DNA from: Cylindrotheca closterium
Lineage: Eukaryota; Bacillariophyta; Bacillariophyceae; Bacillariales; Bacillariaceae
Assembly: GCA_933822405.4 (NCBI GenBank)
Contig: CAKOGP040001770.1
Span: forward strand, 1-64,000
Direction: 5' to 3'
Length of the DNA: 64,000 nucleotides
Positions within the stretch are counted from its first letter, which is position 1; each line of letters starts with the position of its first letter. Below, in pieces: positions 63,183-64,000 of this stretch. Below the pieces are notes generated by a model. The model had not been told where the DNA came from. It saw only the letters and a program-made list of their open reading frames with translations, and ran no database searches. Both the position numbers and the translations under genes were made by a program.

Positions 63183-64000
63183 TCAAATAAGTGAGTTCTT
63201 TGTGTCTTCCCCCGGTTCATGAATGACACTGTCCTTCATCAAGATCTTGGGCCCATCCAAGACGCATCCACACCGAACCAACCAATCCTTGCCTTCTTCC
63301 AACGAGTCGAACCCGAGGTGCTCTGTACAAATTCGAGCGTCCAGCGTCGGACGATAAGCTTGTGCCATTCGCCGCAACCCACGCAATCGCATTGTTGGAA
63401 CAATTCGCGAAGTAAGCTTGTCTCCAAGGTTTGGAGACAGATCGTGCAGGCGAAAGAACTTGAGATAGTTCCCAAGCGCCATGCATTCACGAACTTGAAG
63501 CGCATGCTCAATCGCAGGGTGCTGACGTTGATCCTCGTTCAGAGACAGCATAATCTTGAGCATATCGGATGATCCACCATCGTACTGATCATTGCAAGAC
63601 AACAATACGTAGTACAATAGCTTGTATGCGATGAACTCTTCGTGGTTCGGTATGGATGAGTTTTCTCGGTAGAGGTCTTGGAGTTGCGTCTGACATTGAT
63701 TGTATTCGTTCAAATCACCTTCTTGGAGAGCAATCCGAGCGTGGGTCTCGTACACATCTACAGCAAACTCATTTTGAATTCGCTGAACGGTACAGTCTTG
63801 TCGAATTGCTTTCAGTTGACTGCAAAACCAAAGATAATCCTTGTGATCAGGTTTTGAGTAATGCTTCTTGAGCACCTTCAAATACTTCTTCAAGATTTTT
63901 TCGGGTCTCACCAGCTCGGGGCGTGGCGGAGCTGTGAGCCTCAAGTATTCTTTTTCCATTATTGTACACGTACCCTTGACTGTCATGCGTTCAAAATCAT
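63183..64000 (-). CDS. SAC3/GANP-domain protein, LENG8/Thp3-like, 5' part outside window
   Basis: The frame is open to the window edge (residues DFER precede MTVKG), so the N-terminus is missing. The visible 270 residues match the SAC3/GANP/Thp3 PCI-like domain. Visible elements are VKGTCTIMEKEYLRLTAPPRPELVRPEKILKK, LKAIRQDCTVQRIQNEFAVDVYETHARIALQEGDLNEYNQCQTQL, EFIAYKLLYYVL and ALGNYLKFFRL. This is the LENG8/Thp3 subtype, which acts in transcription elongation, mRNA processing and export. The stop at 63183 ends the protein shortly after the domain. It converges on the LRR membrane-protein gene. Confidence 0.93.
   Translation of the reverse strand, partial: DFERMTVKGTCTIMEKEYLRLTAPPRPELVRPEKILKKYLKVLKKHYSKPDHKDYLWFCSQLKAIRQDCTVQRIQNEFAVDVYETHARIALQEGDLNEYNQCQTQLQDLYRENSSIPNHEEFIAYKLLYYVLLSCNDQYDGGSSDMLKIMLSLNEDQRQHPAIEHALQVRECMALGNYLKFFRLHDLSPNLGDKLTSRIVPTMRLRGLRRMAQAYRPTLDARICTEHLGFDSLEEGKDWLVRCGCVLDGPKILMKDSVIHEPGEDTKNSLI

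Noticed and set aside
1..64000. CRISPR arrays, bacterial operons, integrases or phage genes
   Set aside because: None seen; the window has spliced eukaryotic genes throughout, and the repeats found are microsatellites, a tandem palindrome, and duplications.

Overview
The window looks like nuclear DNA of a diatom, probably a pennate one. Three kinds of evidence support this. Compact eukaryotic genes are interrupted by few, short GT-AG introns (about 80-150 nt). Several proteins carry bipartite plastid presequences with an AAAFAP/ASAF-type cleavage motif. Families typical of diatoms are present: helicase-associated (HA) repeats, BspA-like LRRs, Pro/Thr-rich LRR membrane proteins and Copia-type gag relics. 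The species is not named because nothing in the sequence fixes it.

Layout. 1-18.8 kb is a dense housekeeping block: an ankyrin/zinc-ribbon protein, a BRAP2-like protein, a Rubisco-LSMT-like SET protein, a SAYSvFN (SAYSD1-like) protein, cycloeucalenol cycloisomerase, a CLC chloride channel with a 30-nt microexon, a ubiquitin-specific protease, a plastid-type RluA pseudouridine synthase, a MORN protein, Pescadillo, and two tandem Tat-translocase (Hcf106/TatA-like) paralogues. 18.8-21.8 kb is decayed DNA holding a gag relic and a broken HA-repeat gene, flanked by a short shared sequence. 21.8-45.3 kb is again gene-dense: NAA20, an alpha/beta hydrolase, an LRR/ankyrin protein, a Sec23-like coat protein, MON1, a secreted probable GPI protein, an ABC1/UbiB kinase, an unrecognised protein, APC2, eIF3e, VPS16 and a PhyH-type dioxygenase.

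45.8-56.8 kb is the accessory part of the window. Two inverted arms of about 1.2-1.3 kb each carry a tRNA-Ala(AGC), a conserved spacer and a glyoxalase/VOC gene (intact on the right, deleted into a pseudogene on the left). They bracket a TupA-like ATP-grasp membrane protein, a GST, a decayed LRR gene, a DUF1349-like membrane protein and a 1.8-kb element with TTAA/CCC...GGG/TTAA ends and an 18-bp palindrome near each end. A third, degenerate tRNA-Ala half lies just outside. 57.4-64 kb returns to ordinary genes: TFIIB-like, an LRR single-pass protein with a Pro/Thr linker, and a LENG8/Thp3-like SAC3-domain protein cut by the window edge.

How the genes work together. The housekeeping genes are functionally mixed. 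Loose themes are endomembrane traffic (Sec23-like, MON1, VPS16; MON1-CCZ1 and HOPS/CORVET act in the same Rab7 pathway), ubiquitin and cell cycle (BRAP2-like, USP, APC2), translation and ribosomes (Pescadillo, eIF3e, NAA20, RluA-like, SAYSD1-like), and plastid biogenesis (Tat pair, RluA-like). There is no operon logic. Exon joins were made by hand from splice consensus and frame, and all similarity statements rest on motif recognition, not on database searches.
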